A stretch of DNA of 64,000 nt from Methylobacterium sp. Its GTDB lineage: Bacteria; Pseudomonadota; Alphaproteobacteria; Rhizobiales; Beijerinckiaceae. Below the pieces are notes generated by a model. That model was not told where the DNA came from, did not search any database, and saw only the letters and a program-made list of their open reading frames with translations. The stretch is from contig PERO01000019.1 in NCBI GenBank assembly GCA_002928875.1, positions 124,001 to 188,000 of the forward strand. Direction: 5' to 3'. This document shows, one piece after another, positions 62,983-64,000 of the stretch. The first letter of the stretch is position 1. The number at the start of each line of letters is the position of its first letter. The position numbers and the translations under genes were made by a program.

Positions 62983-64000
62983 ATGAACGATCTCTCCTTC
63001 CTCCATCGCCTCCCGGCGGAAAAGCCGCTGAACCTCTCGCGTCGCGGCCTGTTCGCGGCCGCCGCCGGCACGCTGGTGCTGGGCATCGCCGTTCCCGCCT
63101 CGCGGCCTCGGGCGCAAGCCAGCGCGCAAGGCAAGGTGCAGCCCGGCACGCGCATTCCCGCCTTCCTGGAAATCCGGCCGGACAGCACGGTGCTGCTGCG
63201 TTCGCCCTTCGTCGAGGGCGGGCAGGGCATCTACACGGCTCTGTCGCAGATCATCGGCGAGGAACTCGACCTCGAGCCCGCCCGCTTCGTCGTGGAGACC
63301 GCGCCGCCGGGTGCGGATTACCTGATGATCGATGGTTTGCGTTTCACCGGCGGCAGCTTTTCGGTGCGCTCGAGCTATGAAGCGATGCGCAAGCTTGGTG
63401 CTTCGGCCCGGCACATGCTGCTCGAGGCCGCCGCAGCCGAATGGCGCGTGGCGCGCAACACGCTGACCACGCGGCCGGGCCTGGTGGTGCATGAGGCTTC
63501 GGGCCGCACGCTCCCCTATGGCCAGCTCGCGAGCGCCGCGAGCAAGCTGAAAGCGCCCGAGACGGTCGCTCTGCGTGATAAGGGCCAGTTCCGCTACATC
63601 GGCAAGCCGGTTCAGCGGCTGGATGTCCGCGACAAATCCACCGGACAGGCGAAATACGCGATCGATACGCAGATCGAGGGCATGCTCTTCGCGGCCGTGC
63701 AGCACAGCCCGCGCCTCGGCGGCGAACCCGCCACGCTGAAGAATGAAGCGGCAATCCGCGCCATGCCGGGCGTGCATTCCGTGCATCGCCTGCCCGGTGC
63801 GGTGGCGGTCGCCGCGAACAACTGGTGGCGGGCCAGCAAGGCGGTGGAAGCGCTGGAAGTCGAATGGAAGGAGCCGCCGGCCGGAACGGCGGGGGCCATG
63901 CCGGCGAATTTCTCGTCCGAATCGCATCTGGCGCATCTCGTTTCCCGCCCCGGCAACGGCATGGAGGCCGAGATCCACGGCAACCCCGCCGAGGCGTTTC
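62983..64000 (+). CDS. molybdopterin-binding subunit of the same hydroxylase (IorB-like), N-terminal part
   Basis: Starts at ATG 62983 with GGGAGAAAA upstream and runs off the window after about 339 codons; full length would be near 730. A twin-arginine signal (NLSRRGLFAAAAGTLVLGIA) points to export of the folded enzyme, and so to a periplasmic location. The visible part has the IorB-type N-terminus (PAFLEIRPDSTVLLRSPFVE; GQGIYTALSQIIGEELDLEP, TGGSFSVRSSYEAMRKLGAS) and the start of the aldehyde-oxidase-like a/b domain (KPVQRLDVRDKSTGQAKYAI). The small subunit would be co-exported with it. Confidence 0.9.
   Translation, partial: MNDLSFLHRLPAEKPLNLSRRGLFAAAAGTLVLGIAVPASRPRAQASAQGKVQPGTRIPAFLEIRPDSTVLLRSPFVEGGQGIYTALSQIIGEELDLEPARFVVETAPPGADYLMIDGLRFTGGSFSVRSSYEAMRKLGASARHMLLEAAAAEWRVARNTLTTRPGLVVHEASGRTLPYGQLASAASKLKAPETVALRDKGQFRYIGKPVQRLDVRDKSTGQAKYAIDTQIEGMLFAAVQHSPRLGGEPATLKNEAAIRAMPGVHSVHRLPGAVAVAANNWWRASKAVEALEVEWKEPPAGTAGAMPANFSSESHLAHLVSRPGNGMEAEIHGNPAEAF

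Overview
The window is high-GC DNA from an alphaproteobacterium, most likely of the order Hyphomicrobiales (Rhizobiales). The evidence is the protein families present (DUF2336, DUF2849, Lrp/RidA pairs, a CtrA-like promoter motif), the assimilatory sulfate gene order, and three copies of a palindrome with GCATTTTC / GAAAATGC arms that I recognise as common in that order. I cannot name the genus from sequence alone. I see no insertion sequence, prophage, CRISPR array or replication origin; this looks like ordinary chromosome. Many long antisense reading frames exist because of the GC content and were treated as shadows.

Region 1 (1-14.4 kb), housekeeping and signalling: the end of a PAP2-family membrane phosphatase, thrS, a RidA gene divergent from an Lrp-type regulator with a strong inverted repeat between them, a stand-alone Lrp ligand domain, an exported beta-rich protein, a flavin-reductase-like protein, a lytic transglycosylase followed by a DUF2336 protein, a receiver/Hpt gene pair, NAD kinase, an exported metallo-beta-lactamase-fold hydrolase and a chemoreceptor.

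Region 2 (14.5-23.5 kb), transport and RNA: a rare-looking exonuclease-CBS-nucleotidyltransferase fusion, YggT and a second small membrane protein, a sodium:solute symporter with its DUF4212 partner, tRNA-Thr(TGT), an MFS transporter with a large soluble insert, rlmB and tRNA-Tyr(GTA).

Region 3 (23.5-39.3 kb), oxyanion and sulfur assimilation: a ModE-like regulator with modCBA runs leftward; the sulfate ABC transporter (sbp, a 62-residue membrane peptide, cysT, cysW, cysA) and a CysB-like regulator run rightward. A second operon encodes DUF2849, sulfite reductase, DUF934, APS reductase, both ATP sulfurylase subunits and siroheme synthase. Together they import sulfate, activate it to APS, reduce it to sulfite and then sulfide, and make the siroheme needed for the last step. 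A Cys-Cys-containing short ORF precedes this operon.

Region 4 (39.6-59.4 kb), phenylacetate catabolism: GST and paaX, then paaABCDE rightward; paaJ, a fused hydratase/dehydrogenase, paaZ and a five-gene branched-chain-type ABC transporter leftward; and paaG, paaI, paaK and a TetR regulator rightward. The set covers uptake (inferred), CoA activation, ring epoxidation, isomerisation, ring opening and beta-oxidation, with the fusion filling the PaaF and PaaH steps. Several dimeric palindromic repeats sit between the paaABCDE genes.

Region 5 (59.4-64 kb): an AcuI-like reductase, two crotonase-fold proteins flanking tRNA-Gly(TCC), and the start of a two-subunit molybdenum hydroxylase cut by the window end.
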